Source: Acetobacter sp. 46_36 (lineage in GTDB: Bacteria; Pseudomonadota; Alphaproteobacteria; RF32; CAG-239). From it: a stretch of DNA of 64,000 nucleotides. A program made the position numbers and the translations under genes. Under the pieces are notes generated by a model that did not search any database, was not told where the DNA came from, and saw nothing but the letters and a program-made list of their open reading frames with translations. The stretch spans positions 124,001 through 188,000 of the forward strand of contig MNTT01000015.1 in the NCBI GenBank assembly GCA_001917135.1, in the 5' to 3' direction. Shown piece after piece: positions 51,057-60,307 of the stretch; position 1 is the first letter of the stretch, and the number at the start of each line of letters is the position of its first letter.

Positions 51057-52938
51057 GCTGTTTAAGCCAGCCATCTTGCCCTTATTTTTAATGCTATGCA
51101 CTTCTCTCCCACCTCAGTCTCTGGCGGAAGATGAAGATGTATTTTCAAACAATTCGTCAATATTATCTTCTTCTGTCGCAATAAAGGAACAAACACCTCC
51201 GCAAATAACAATTACCGACAATATTTCTCTAAGCGGCGCACCCAAATACGTACCGGGCTTCACTCACTTTGACTACGTAAACCCCGATGCCCCCAAAAAA
51301 GGACGCATCGTTCTCCCTGCTTACGGTACCTTTGATAATTTTAACCCTTACATTTTCAAGGGAACCGCGTCAACCGAAACCGTCGCTCTGACTTTGGACA
51401 GTCTCGGCTACACGTCTGCCGACGACCCGGAAACGGTGTATCCGCTGATAGCCGAAAAATTTGAACAGCCTTCCGACAAAAGCTTTATCGGCTTTTTCAT
51501 CAACCCCGCCGCCCGATTTCAGGACGGAACCCCGATAACCGCCGACGACGTCGTATTCAGTTTCAATTCCCTCATCACCAAAGGCTCACCGGTTTATAAA
51601 TTTTACTATGCCGATATTGATAGGGTAGAGAAACTTGCATCCCGCCATGTCCGCTTTTATTTCAAACCCGGAATAAAAAACCAGGAATTGCCGCTAATCA
51701 TTGCCTCTCTCAAAATTTTTTCTGCCAAAGACTTTGCTAACCGGGAATATGACAAGCCGAGTTTGACCCCGCCTTTAGGCAATGGCCCGTATAAGATAAA
51801 GAACTTTGACGCCGGGCGTTACATCACGTTTGTCCGCGACCCAAACTACTGGGCAAAAGACCTCCCCACCCGCAAAGGCTTTTTCAACTTCAACGAAATA
51901 AAATACGACTATTATCAGGATACGACCGTTACCCTGCAGGCTCTGTTCTCCGGCAATATTGATATGCGCTATGAATACATTGCCAAATCGTGGGCAACCG
52001 GACACAACAACGAACTCATCAAAAAAGGCAAAATCAAAAAACAGGCAGTCAAACATAACCGCCCGGCAACAACCCAATTTTTCGCTTTTAACACCCGCAA
52101 GGAAAAATTCAGCGACCCACGCGTCCGGCAGGCAATAGACTACGCTTTTAACTTTCCATGGGCCGACCGAAACCTCTTCTATAACCAATACCAGCGATTA
52201 AAAAGTTATTTTGCCAACACGCGTTTTGCGGCAACGGACACCCCGAAAGACCTGGAGCTGGACATTCTCCTAGCCCTTCGGGACAAAGTTCCGCCTGAAA
52301 TCTTTACCGTTCCGGTGGAAGCGACGTTTCGCGACGATTCCCTGTCCGACAGGGAAAACCTTAAACGCGCCGTCAAATTGCTCAACGATGCCGGTTACGA
52401 CTTTATCAACGAAAAAATGTGCAATTTAAAAACCGGTGAACCGCTGGAGTTTGAAATAATCATAAATTCGGCCAACGGTAACTCCTTTACCCGCGTCTTG
52501 CTTCCTTTTATTGAAAACCTGCGCAAAATCGGCATAAAAGCCACCACCCGCGTACTGGAAATCAACACCTACAAAAACAAGCTGGACAATTTTGACTTTG
52601 ACATTATCGTCGGCGGATTTGGCGGCCTTTATATGCCGGGTTCCGAACAGAAAGACCTTTGGGGCAGCCAGTCGGCAGACATTCGGGGCAGCAACAACAT
52701 TATTGGAATAAAGAACCCTGCCGTGGACGAACTCGTACAAAAGCTGATAGAAACCGAAGACAATGAACTTTATACCGCATACGTCCGTGCCCTTGACCGG
52801 GTTTTGCTGTTTAACCATTACGTGATTTTCAATTGGTATTCGGATTCGGACCGTATTGCCTACTGGGACAAGTTCTCTTTTCCCGAAAACAACGCCGGCA
52901 TCGGCGTTGACATCAACACCTGGTGGCTGAAGGATTAA
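51037..52938 (+). CDS. yejA: peptide ABC transporter substrate-binding protein, YejA-like
   Basis: The 633-aa protein has a signal peptide (about 1-30, ending SLAED) and an SBP_bac_5 fold (FNPYIFKG, PLIAEKFEQ, ARFQDGTPITADDVVFSF, PPLGNGPYKI, FNTRKEKFSDPRVRQAIDYAF). The YejA subgroup imports peptides, including microcin C in E. coli. ATG 51037 is taken because it gives the signal peptide; GGAG lies 9 nt upstream. The permease follows 4 bp later. Confidence 0.92.
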   Translation: MIKTINKLFKPAILPLFLMLCTSLPPQSLAEDEDVFSNNSSILSSSVAIKEQTPPQITITDNISLSGAPKYVPGFTHFDYVNPDAPKKGRIVLPAYGTFDNFNPYIFKGTASTETVALTLDSLGYTSADDPETVYPLIAEKFEQPSDKSFIGFFINPAARFQDGTPITADDVVFSFNSLITKGSPVYKFYYADIDRVEKLASRHVRFYFKPGIKNQELPLIIASLKIFSAKDFANREYDKPSLTPPLGNGPYKIKNFDAGRYITFVRDPNYWAKDLPTRKGFFNFNEIKYDYYQDTTVTLQALFSGNIDMRYEYIAKSWATGHNNELIKKGKIKKQAVKHNRPATTQFFAFNTRKEKFSDPRVRQAIDYAFNFPWADRNLFYNQYQRLKSYFANTRFAATDTPKDLELDILLALRDKVPPEIFTVPVEATFRDDSLSDRENLKRAVKLLNDAGYDFINEKMCNLKTGEPLEFEIIINSANGNSFTRVLLPFIENLRKIGIKATTRVLEINTYKNKLDNFDFDIIVGGFGGLYMPGSEQKDLWGSQSADIRGSNNIIGIKNPAVDELVQKLIETEDNELYTAYVRALDRVLLFNHYVIFNWYSDSDRIAYWDKFSFPENNAGIGVDINTWWLKD

Positions 52939-52942
52939 AACT

Positions 52943-54007
52943 ATGCGCAACTACATTGTCAAAAGGCTCCTGCTCATACCCGTAACAATGTTCGGCATTT
53001 TGCTGATTAACTTCGGCATCGTCCAGCTTGCCCCCGGCGGCCCCGTTGAGTATATGCTCGCACAGTATAAAGGTATGGACACCGCCGCAACCGGAAACAT
53101 TAATGCCGGCATGCCCAATATGAACGAGCAGAAATATCAGGGTGCAAAAGGCGTTCCCGACGACCTTGTAAAAGAACTGGAAAAACAGTTCGGTTTTGAC
53201 AAGCCGGTACATGAACGTTTTGTTAAAATGCTCAAAGACTACATTTCTTTTGATTTCGGCAAAAGCTACTACAAAGACAAAACCGTCCTGCAGCTTATCA
53301 AAGAACGACTTCCCGTTTCAATTTCTCTCGGTTTGTGGTCAACGCTCATCATTTACCTGATTGCAATCCCCCTCGGCATAAAAAAGGCTCGCGAAGATGG
53401 CGAAGAATTTGATGTTATCAGCTCTTTCGTTATCTTCATCGGCTCAGCCATTCCGGTATTTCTGTTTGCCGTCCTGCTGATTGTCCTCTTTGCCGGAGGA
53501 ACGTATTTTCAGCTGTTTCCGCTGAAAGGCCTGACGTCCGACGGCTGGGAAAATTTTACATTGCTGCGCAAAATCGGCGACTACTTCTGGCATCTGGCTC
53601 TGCCGATAACCTGCATCGTCATCGGCGGTGTTGCCTCATTAACTATGCTGACCAAAAATTCTTTTATGGATGAATTAAGCAAACAATACGTTTTGACTGC
53701 CCGCGCCAAAGGACTCTCCGAAAACCGGATTCTCTACCGCCATGTTTTTCGCAACGCCATGATGATTATCATCGCCGGGCTTCCCGGATTGCTGATGAAA
53801 GTCCTCTTCACCGGCTCCCTGCTCATTGAAATTATTTTCAGCCTGAACGGCATGGGGCTGCTCGGATATGAAGCAATTATGACCCGCGATTATCCTGTCG
53901 TATTCGGAACACTATATATATTCGCCCTTCTCGGGCTGATTCTGAAATTACTCAGCGACCTGACCTATTCGTTGGTTGACCCGCGCGTCAATTTTGACCG
54001 AATATAA
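52943..54007 (+). CDS. yejB: peptide ABC transporter permease, YejB-like
   Basis: The 354-aa inner-membrane permease has about six TM helices and the EAA-type loop KQYVLTARAKGLSENRILYRHVFRNAM. It matches E. coli YejB along its length (APGGPVEYM, SLGLWSTLIIYLIAIPLGI, SLLIEIIFSLNGMGLLGYEA, SLVDPRVNF). yejE and the ATPase yejF would be expected next, but the following gene is on the other strand and unrelated. Confidence 0.95.
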   Translation: MRNYIVKRLLLIPVTMFGILLINFGIVQLAPGGPVEYMLAQYKGMDTAATGNINAGMPNMNEQKYQGAKGVPDDLVKELEKQFGFDKPVHERFVKMLKDYISFDFGKSYYKDKTVLQLIKERLPVSISLGLWSTLIIYLIAIPLGIKKAREDGEEFDVISSFVIFIGSAIPVFLFAVLLIVLFAGGTYFQLFPLKGLTSDGWENFTLLRKIGDYFWHLALPITCIVIGGVASLTMLTKNSFMDELSKQYVLTARAKGLSENRILYRHVFRNAMMIIIAGLPGLLMKVLFTGSLLIEIIFSLNGMGLLGYEAIMTRDYPVVFGTLYIFALLGLILKLLSDLTYSLVDPRVNFDRI

Positions 54008-54021
54008 AATTGATTAAACAT

Positions 54022-55269
54022 TCATCTTCCGCCAAAGAATTTGCCAAGGCGGGAGGTAAACAATGAAACAGCATCAGCAAAGGCTCGTGCGCCGGCAGAA
54101 TTGCCGCGGCCGCCCTGCAAAACATGGTTCAATTCCTTTTCATAGCCGCCGGAAACCGCCAGTTTCTTACCCAGAACGACTATCTCGTTCGGCTGGTCGC
54201 GCTCATCCCTTTCTTTATCAAATACAGTCAGCACCACATCTTTAAACTGCCCCTGTTCCTCTTTGGGAAATGCGGCAATGAGCTTCAGCAAATCGCGCAT
54301 AAACGGCGGCGCATTGGTGATATCGACTATAGCGCAGGCTTTTTCAGGGGTAAACGGCTGACCATCCTTTCCCGCCGGATAAAATTCCTTATTGTTTTCA
54401 AAACCGCTCACATAATTGCTGAAATAACGGTTGCGAATCGCCAGACGAGACAGGGTTTCCGTAAATTCTTTTTGTGCTTCCATTTCCTTTGCAAAATGCT
54501 TTTGCAGATAATTATACATCGTCGTATTGGCAAAATTGCCGTTGTATTCATTTTTGGTATCAAACTGGATGCCCGCAAACAGAGCCTGTCTTGAGACCCA
54601 GGTACCCTTGGTATCCATCAGCCATTCTATCGGCTGAACCTCAAACCAATACGCCTGACCTTTCTGAACCGATGTGCCGTCGGACATGACAGAATTGCGG
54701 TCATAAGGTTTCCCCTTTATGCGAACATATCTTTTACCGTTAAACATATACTCCGCACAGTTTCTCGGGGTAAAACCGGTACTGTAGGCATCCAGTTCTA
54801 CCGAATCGAAAGTATAGTTTTTGCCGGTGGTTTTAAGGGCATTTTTCTGATACTGAGCTTCCAATTCCTGACTGATAGATTTGGGCGCTACGGTTTGCGG
54901 ATAGGCCCCGTATTCGCAGATTTGTACCGTCTTGCCGTTGGCAAGACGCATTGTTTTCATGTTGTTCGGGCAAATTTTAGATGTTGCTGAGAACGGCAAA
55001 GCGGGACACCCGGCGGCTATTCGCCTGTTAGGGTTAAAGCAGTTCTTGGCGCCGTCCAAGTCGACGGTGCGGACGTTTACATTCTTGTAGGAAGACGCCG
55101 ACCAGGCATATCCGGAAGCCACGCCGGCACTGTTTTTGGTGCCGCTGCCCATGCATGTTCCCAAGGCAATCGCAACATCCGAAACGCCGACTTTTGTGCC
55201 ATACGCCTGCATTACTTCCAATGCGTTATTACCCCAGATGTCTTCTTCCCTTAAAAACGTTACTTTCAT
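54022..55269 (-). CDS. DUF6273-like protein, possibly phase-variable
   Basis: The 415-aa protein lacks a signal peptide. Its N-terminal part (YAWSASSYKNVNVRTVDLDG...RRIAAGCPALPF) resembles DUF6273-type modules. The second half has YPQTVAPKSI, GKRYVRIKG, YWFEVQPIEWLMD and ALFAGIQFD, a pattern common in large families of gut bacteria with no known role. Its ATG lies one base after a G9 tract. The gene is convergent with yejB and occupies the position where yejE would be expected. Family assignment is tentative. Confidence 0.7.
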   Translation of the reverse strand: MKVTFLREEDIWGNNALEVMQAYGTKVGVSDVAIALGTCMGSGTKNSAGVASGYAWSASSYKNVNVRTVDLDGAKNCFNPNRRIAAGCPALPFSATSKICPNNMKTMRLANGKTVQICEYGAYPQTVAPKSISQELEAQYQKNALKTTGKNYTFDSVELDAYSTGFTPRNCAEYMFNGKRYVRIKGKPYDRNSVMSDGTSVQKGQAYWFEVQPIEWLMDTKGTWVSRQALFAGIQFDTKNEYNGNFANTTMYNYLQKHFAKEMEAQKEFTETLSRLAIRNRYFSNYVSGFENNKEFYPAGKDGQPFTPEKACAIVDITNAPPFMRDLLKLIAAFPKEEQGQFKDVVLTVFDKERDERDQPNEIVVLGKKLAVSGGYEKELNHVLQGGRGNSAGARAFADAVSLFTSRLGKFFGGR

Positions 55270-55270
55270 T

Positions 55271-55279
55271 CCCCCCCCC
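55271..55279 (-). repeat. G9 tract at the ribosome-binding position
   Basis: Nine consecutive C on the plus strand; on the coding strand G9, one base before the ATG and directly after the palindrome CGATATATATCG. Length changes would alter ribosome-site spacing. Confidence 0.9.
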
Positions 55280-55312
55280 GATATATATCGCTCTTTTATG
55301 CCTTATATGAAC

Positions 55313-55341
55313 AATTTATCATATTTTCAGCTCTTTGTCAA
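55313..55341 (-). promoter_or_regulatory. candidate promoter of the DUF6273-like gene
   Basis: On the minus strand TTGACA (55341-55336), a 17-nt spacer, then TAAATT (55318-55313), giving a leader of about 35 nt that ends in the G9 tract. Confidence 0.5.
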
Positions 55342-55391
55342 GCCATTTTTTGCCGGACGATTCTCCAAGATCACATTTTTCTCCTCAAAAA

Positions 55392-55415
55392 AACGGCAGC
55401 CTTTCCGCTGCCGTT
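55392..55415 (-). terminator. intrinsic terminator of pfkA
   Basis: AACGGCAGC/GCTGCCGTT with loop CTTTCC and a T7 run on the minus strand. Confidence 0.9.
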
Positions 55416-55437
55416 CCCTTTTACCAAAATACGTCAG

Positions 55438-56517
55438 TTAAATCTCGCCGACATACATTCCCATATCAACAGCCGCTCTGACATAAACGCTGTCTTTGTT
55501 CAGCAATGTCGTTCCCTCGGCAACAACTTCTTCCAGCGGATAAGTTTTAAGCTTATCGCCGTTCAGTGCCACCATAACATCCGTCTTTCCGGCTTTCAGC
55601 AATTCTACCGCTTTCGCTCCGAATGCACAAGCCAACGCACGGTCAAATGCCGTCGGGTCGCCGGCACGCTGTACATGCCCCAGCTTGGTAACGCGGGTCT
55701 GGAATTCCGAATACTTGGCATTGATAGCTGCACTCAAATACTCACCGATACCGCCGTTAATTTTTTCGCCGATAAGATTCTTGGTATTGGAAACCATTTC
55801 TCCGCTTTCGGTATGGACGCCCTCGGAAACAACAATAACCGCATGATTCCGGCCTTTTGCCTTAACGCTTTTCAGTTTATTGATAATCCCGTCAATCGTA
55901 TAAGGGATTTCCGGCACCAGGCAGACATCGGCAAAACCGGCCACTGCGGAATGCATAGCCAGATGTCCCGCATCGCGTCCCATAACTTCCAATATCAGTG
56001 CCCGCTGGTGCGAACGCGCAGTCTTCCACAAAGCGTCAACCGCCTCAACACAAACCTGACAAGCCGAGTTAAACCCGACCGAATATTGCGTCAGCGGCGT
56101 ATCATTATCAATTGTCTTCGGAATGCCGACCATTTTGACCCCCGCATTACGGCAATAGTTGCTGACGATGTTCATACTGCCATCGCCGCCGACAACCACA
56201 ACCGCATCAAGTCCGAGTTCGGCAACGCCTTTGCCGAAACGCGCCGAAATTTCCGCCTGCGATTCCATTTTTACGCCTTTGTTCAGTGACCCGAGGTATG
56301 ACCCGGCCAGACGCGGCCACGGCGTATCAGAAAAATTCTTCTCCGTCAGCAGTTCATACGACAGCGGCGCCTCGGTCAGCCCGTCCGTTCCGTTGTGTAT
56401 GCCATAAACTTCCCAGCCCAGCTTGGTTGCAGAATTAACCACGGCCAAAACCACCGCGTTAAGCCCGGCACAATCGCCGCCGCTTGTCAAAATACCGATT
56501 TTTTTAATTTCAGTCAT
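55438..56517 (-). CDS. pfkA: 6-phosphofructokinase
   Basis: The 359-aa protein has the PfkA fold: GILTSGGDCAGLNAV, VVVGGDGSMN and GIPKTIDNDTP, plus MGRDAGHLA and GHVQRAGDPTAFDR. Gly in GGDGS (E. coli position 104) favours ATP, while Lys in PKTIDND (position 124) is the residue of PPi-dependent enzymes. This mixed pair occurs in ATP-using group III and kinetoplastid PFKs, so ATP is the likelier donor. At 359 aa it is longer than E. coli PfkA (320). Confidence 0.93.
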   Translation of the reverse strand: MTEIKKIGILTSGGDCAGLNAVVLAVVNSATKLGWEVYGIHNGTDGLTEAPLSYELLTEKNFSDTPWPRLAGSYLGSLNKGVKMESQAEISARFGKGVAELGLDAVVVVGGDGSMNIVSNYCRNAGVKMVGIPKTIDNDTPLTQYSVGFNSACQVCVEAVDALWKTARSHQRALILEVMGRDAGHLAMHSAVAGFADVCLVPEIPYTIDGIINKLKSVKAKGRNHAVIVVSEGVHTESGEMVSNTKNLIGEKINGGIGEYLSAAINAKYSEFQTRVTKLGHVQRAGDPTAFDRALACAFGAKAVELLKAGKTDVMVALNGDKLKTYPLEEVVAEGTTLLNKDSVYVRAAVDMGMYVGEI

Positions 56518-56734
56518 ACCTTAATTTCCTGTTTATAATAAGTTTCGTTTCATTTTCAGCAATAGATATCTGCATAATCTCCATATTACTAGCACAAATT
56601 TATTTTTTTTCACTTAATTTTTTAAATTAACCCTCAAAATAGCTTGATTTTTAACCTAAATTAATATATACTGCGCACAAATAATAAGAATCGCTGTCAA
56701 AGCGGCATAACACTATTTTCGGAGCGACGCTACA

Positions 56735-56947
56735 ATGGTTAATTCAAATTCTTTCGGTAAACTTCAGGTACAGCTCTGCGAGTTGAAGCTTGAGGAAAGA
56801 AGGGTAAAATCAGATATAACCAAATTGGTAAAAAACAAACAGATGATTGATTTCTATCAGGCTCAGCAGCTGAACAGCCAGAAAGCGAGCCTGAAAAATA
56901 AAATTCAAAAACTGGAAACACTGATAAACCCGAATATTATCGCTTAA
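56735..56947 (+). CDS. small coiled-coil protein, DUF465-like
   Basis: The 70-aa protein is almost entirely helical, with heptad-like spacing (LCELKLEERRVKSDITKL...LKNKIQKLETLI). The layout recalls the DUF465/YdcH family of small alphaproteobacterial proteins, but the match is loose. GGAG lies 10 nt before ATG 56735. It precedes the DUF4422 gene by 31 bp. Confidence 0.55.
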   Translation: MVNSNSFGKLQVQLCELKLEERRVKSDITKLVKNKQMIDFYQAQQLNSQKASLKNKIQKLETLINPNIIA

Positions 56948-56978
56948 CTCCGCTTGACGGATTAAGCAGTGTACAACT

Positions 56979-58169
56979 ATGTTTAAATCCGAACCGCAGA
57001 AACAGGCCGATGAAATGAAAAGCAGCAAATACAAACTCCTGATATTAAGTGTATTTGCTGCTTTTATTTTATGCGCGGCAGCCTATATCCTTTTCATCTG
57101 CAAAACAGACTATTTAAAAATCTTCGTTGTTTACTACAAGCCGGCACCATTAATCAAAACGGAAATTTTTGAACCGATACAGGGCGGCCGCGCCGTTGCC
57201 GAAACCCCTTCCCGCCGCGGAACGTTCACACCTGAGGAAATAAACTGGCTCAAAGGCAATATGATTGGCGATAATACCGGAAATAACATTTCGGAACTGA
57301 ACCGGTACTTTGCCGAACTGACTGCATTGTACTGGATATGGAAAAATACCGATTCGCCATATGTCGGAATGTTCCATTACCGCCGTTTTCTCAGCCTGAA
57401 CGACAACGCCCGCTACCCGATGCTGGAATTTCCCTCTATGCGTTTCCGCCATCTGGGATTACGGCACCTTAATGGATTCGCCAAAGAATTTCTGCACGAT
57501 TTGGAGCTGGAAAAAAAATATATCCTGCCGTGGTTTGCCACACACGATATTCTGGTATCCGAGCCGATAAGGGTAAACGCCTACGAACAATATAAAAAAG
57601 AGCACATCATTTCCGACCTTGATGCCGCTCTGGAAATTATCCGGCAGAAATACCCGCAAATGTATGATTCTGCTGTTAAGACACTCCATGGTAACGAAGG
57701 GTTTTATCCGACAAATATGTTCATTGCCCGCCGCGAAATACTAAACGATTACGCAACCTGGCTTTTTAGCATTTTGCTCCCGCTGTACGACAGCATAAAA
57801 GAAGAAGTCGCCGCCCGCAACACCGAACAAAAACTGGCTTTTGCCTATCTGACCGAGCGCCTCTTTACCGTATATTTGCGTTACGAACAGCAGAAGCACG
57901 GACTGCGCATAAAAGAATTTCCGTTTGCTCTCGCCTCCGATTTCTTTGAACCGCCGGCAGGAATGCCGTTTATCATTCTCAAAACGCCGCAATGGCAGGA
58001 TATTTTCATAGACCAGCAAAACAACCGCATTTGCAGTTTTAACAACCCGTACCGCAACTGCGGAAAATTTGCTTTCAAACCGCAAAACCGTCTGCAAGTC
58101 AACTGGGACAATGGGGGAACCTCATATTTCCGACACTCCGGTGCAAATGTATTTGAACTGGAAAAATAA
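56979..58169 (+). CDS. DUF4422 glycosyltransferase-like protein with N-terminal membrane anchor
   Basis: The 396-aa protein has a TM helix (about 17-41), then a DUF4422 domain: GDNTGNNISELNRYFAELTALYWIWKN, YVGMFHYRRFLSL, NEGFYPTNMFIARREI and AYLTERLFTVYL. DUF4422 proteins are found in capsule, LPS and exopolysaccharide loci and are thought to be glycosyltransferases. The membrane anchor is an addition to the usual soluble form. ATG 57015 is an alternative start that keeps the anchor. Confidence 0.8.
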   Translation: MFKSEPQKQADEMKSSKYKLLILSVFAAFILCAAAYILFICKTDYLKIFVVYYKPAPLIKTEIFEPIQGGRAVAETPSRRGTFTPEEINWLKGNMIGDNTGNNISELNRYFAELTALYWIWKNTDSPYVGMFHYRRFLSLNDNARYPMLEFPSMRFRHLGLRHLNGFAKEFLHDLELEKKYILPWFATHDILVSEPIRVNAYEQYKKEHIISDLDAALEIIRQKYPQMYDSAVKTLHGNEGFYPTNMFIARREILNDYATWLFSILLPLYDSIKEEVAARNTEQKLAFAYLTERLFTVYLRYEQQKHGLRIKEFPFALASDFFEPPAGMPFIILKTPQWQDIFIDQQNNRICSFNNPYRNCGKFAFKPQNRLQVNWDNGGTSYFRHSGANVFELEK

Positions 58170-58269
58170 TAAACGGCTCTTATTTTCTTAACAGGTTAAC
58201 GCAAATTAAAGAAAATCTGTTTTATATTTGCGATAATATAGTTTTTAATCCCGAAATTTGGCAAAAGCA

Positions 58270-60276
58270 ATGCACGCAATACATTCTCTGATTGTCGACC
58301 TGACATTAATAACCATCTATGCCGGAATTACGACGCTGTTATGCAAAAAGTTCAAACAGCCTATTGTTTTGGGATACGTTTTAGCCGGAATTTTTGCCGG
58401 TCCCTACTTCGATTTGCTCCCGACTGTCCGGGATAAGGAAGACCTGACCCTTTGGGCAGATATCGGCGTCATATTTCTGCTGTTTGGCCTTGGCCTGGAA
58501 TTTAGTTTCAAAAAAATGCTCAACGTCGGTAAAGCGGCAATGATTACCGCCAATGCCAACATCATTTTTATGTTGTTCATCGGCTATAACACCGGACTTA
58601 TGCTCGGCTGGTCAACCATGGACAGCTTTTTCCTCGGCTCCATGATTTCCATGTCTTCAACAACGATTATTATTAAAGCGTTTGACGATCTGAACATAAA
58701 AAAACAAAAATTTACCGACCTTGTTTTCGGAGTTTTGATTGTCGAAGACCTCGTCGGCATCTTGCTGCTGGTACTGCTCCCCACTATCGCATTGGGCAAA
58801 ACGATTGATGGCATAGAGCTCGGATTAAGCACGCTCAAACTTGTCTTTTTCCTCATTTTATGTTTCATTACCGGAATTTATCTGGTTCCGACGTTTCTGG
58901 CAAAAATCCAAAAATTCTTAACCGACGAAATGCTTCTCCTCATCACCGTAAGCCTCTGCTTCGGTATGGTTCTGCTGGCAACGTCCTCCGGCTTTTCCTC
59001 CGCACTTGGAGCATTCATCATGGGGTCTATTCTCGCCGAAACGGAACTCATCGGCAGAATAGAAAAGAACCTCCAGCCGCTCAAAGATTTTTTTGGCGCA
59101 GTATTTTTCGTTTCTGTCGGCATGATGGTTGACCCGGGCATGTTCATCACTTACGCCGAACCGATTATCGTCATAACTCTGATTGTCATTATCGGCAAAA
59201 TTTTCTTTTCCTGTTTCGGCTTCGTCGCCTCGGGACAACCGCTCAAAACAGCCGTTTACGGAGGATTCTCATTGGCTCAGGTCGGCGAATTTGCATTTAT
59301 TATCGCATCATTGGGAATGAGCCTGCAGGTATTGACCCCTAAAGTTTATCCGATAATTGTCGCCGTTTCCGTCATTACGACATTTTTAACTCCGCTGATG
59401 ATAAAAGCCGCCGAACCGGCTTACAAAACCCTTAACCGGATTTTGCCTGAAAAATGGCTTAATTACATCAACAAGTATGCAACGACTGCCGCTATGACGC
59501 ACAATGAAGAACGCTTATGGAGCGCCCTCTTCAAAAATTATCTGCTTCGTCTGACCCTTTTTTCAATCATCCTTTACAGCATCATCGCTTTTGCTTCGGC
59601 AATCCGCCCGTTTATCCGGGAAATCATTCCCTATCGGATTCCCGCCAACATCATCATGACCTGCCTGACATTCCTCCTTATGGCACCATTCCTCAAAGCT
59701 CTGATTGGTTGGAACATCATTACTACAAAATTCATCAAAGACAAACTGGGTTGGCTTTTTCCCCACAAACAGGCTGAAGAAATCGAACTGGCCGTCAAAT
59801 GTGCAAAAGAAGAACATGACAACCCGGAACACTCCGAAAATACGGCCGCCGGCGGAATTTGCACAACACTGGACGACAGAACCATACGTCTGCGCAACTT
59901 TTTCTCCGGCACCAGCCAGGTTTCAAAAATTTATTACAAATTATGGATGGCCAAAAAGGCCAACCGGCTGCCACTGATAGTTTTGACCAGTTTCCGTATT
60001 TTGGTATCATCATTCTTTATTGTAACCGTCGTTCATAAATTCCTGACCGAAAATCCCAAAGTAACATTTCTTCTTTTGTTACTGACGATTTTTTCGGTAT
60101 CGCGGTCCCGCTGGCTGCTTGACCAATACCTTAAAATAGAAGCCCAGTTTCTGAGCAATCTCAAAGGACAAAGAAAAACATCCGCCCCGCAGGCCTCTGT
60201 ACCCGATGAAGAAGCTGAAACCGCAAAAAACAATAATGCCGCCCCCAAGGCCGGCAAGGCGGAAATTATCCAATAA
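58270..60276 (+). CDS. CPA2-family cation:proton antiporter without RCK domain
   Basis: The 668-aa membrane protein has a KefB/RosB-type transport core (about 1-385; GIFAGPYFD, FLLFGLGLEFSF, IVEDLVGILLLVLLP, GAFIMGSILAET, FFVSVGMMVDP, SLAQVGEFAFIIASLG). A second membrane region (about 430-480 and 570-610) and a charged tail follow. The TrkA-N/RCK nucleotide-binding domain of KefB/KefC is missing. ATG 58270 is chosen over TTG 58258; neither has a good ribosome site. The ion (K+ or Na+) is not determined. Confidence 0.88.
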   Translation: MHAIHSLIVDLTLITIYAGITTLLCKKFKQPIVLGYVLAGIFAGPYFDLLPTVRDKEDLTLWADIGVIFLLFGLGLEFSFKKMLNVGKAAMITANANIIFMLFIGYNTGLMLGWSTMDSFFLGSMISMSSTTIIIKAFDDLNIKKQKFTDLVFGVLIVEDLVGILLLVLLPTIALGKTIDGIELGLSTLKLVFFLILCFITGIYLVPTFLAKIQKFLTDEMLLLITVSLCFGMVLLATSSGFSSALGAFIMGSILAETELIGRIEKNLQPLKDFFGAVFFVSVGMMVDPGMFITYAEPIIVITLIVIIGKIFFSCFGFVASGQPLKTAVYGGFSLAQVGEFAFIIASLGMSLQVLTPKVYPIIVAVSVITTFLTPLMIKAAEPAYKTLNRILPEKWLNYINKYATTAAMTHNEERLWSALFKNYLLRLTLFSIILYSIIAFASAIRPFIREIIPYRIPANIIMTCLTFLLMAPFLKALIGWNIITTKFIKDKLGWLFPHKQAEEIELAVKCAKEEHDNPEHSENTAAGGICTTLDDRTIRLRNFFSGTSQVSKIYYKLWMAKKANRLPLIVLTSFRILVSSFFIVTVVHKFLTENPKVTFLLLLLTIFSVSRSRWLLDQYLKIEAQFLSNLKGQRKTSAPQASVPDEEAETAKNNNAAPKAGKAEIIQ

Positions 60277-60307
60277 TCAAATTTTATACTGATTTTCCCA
60301 AATGCTT

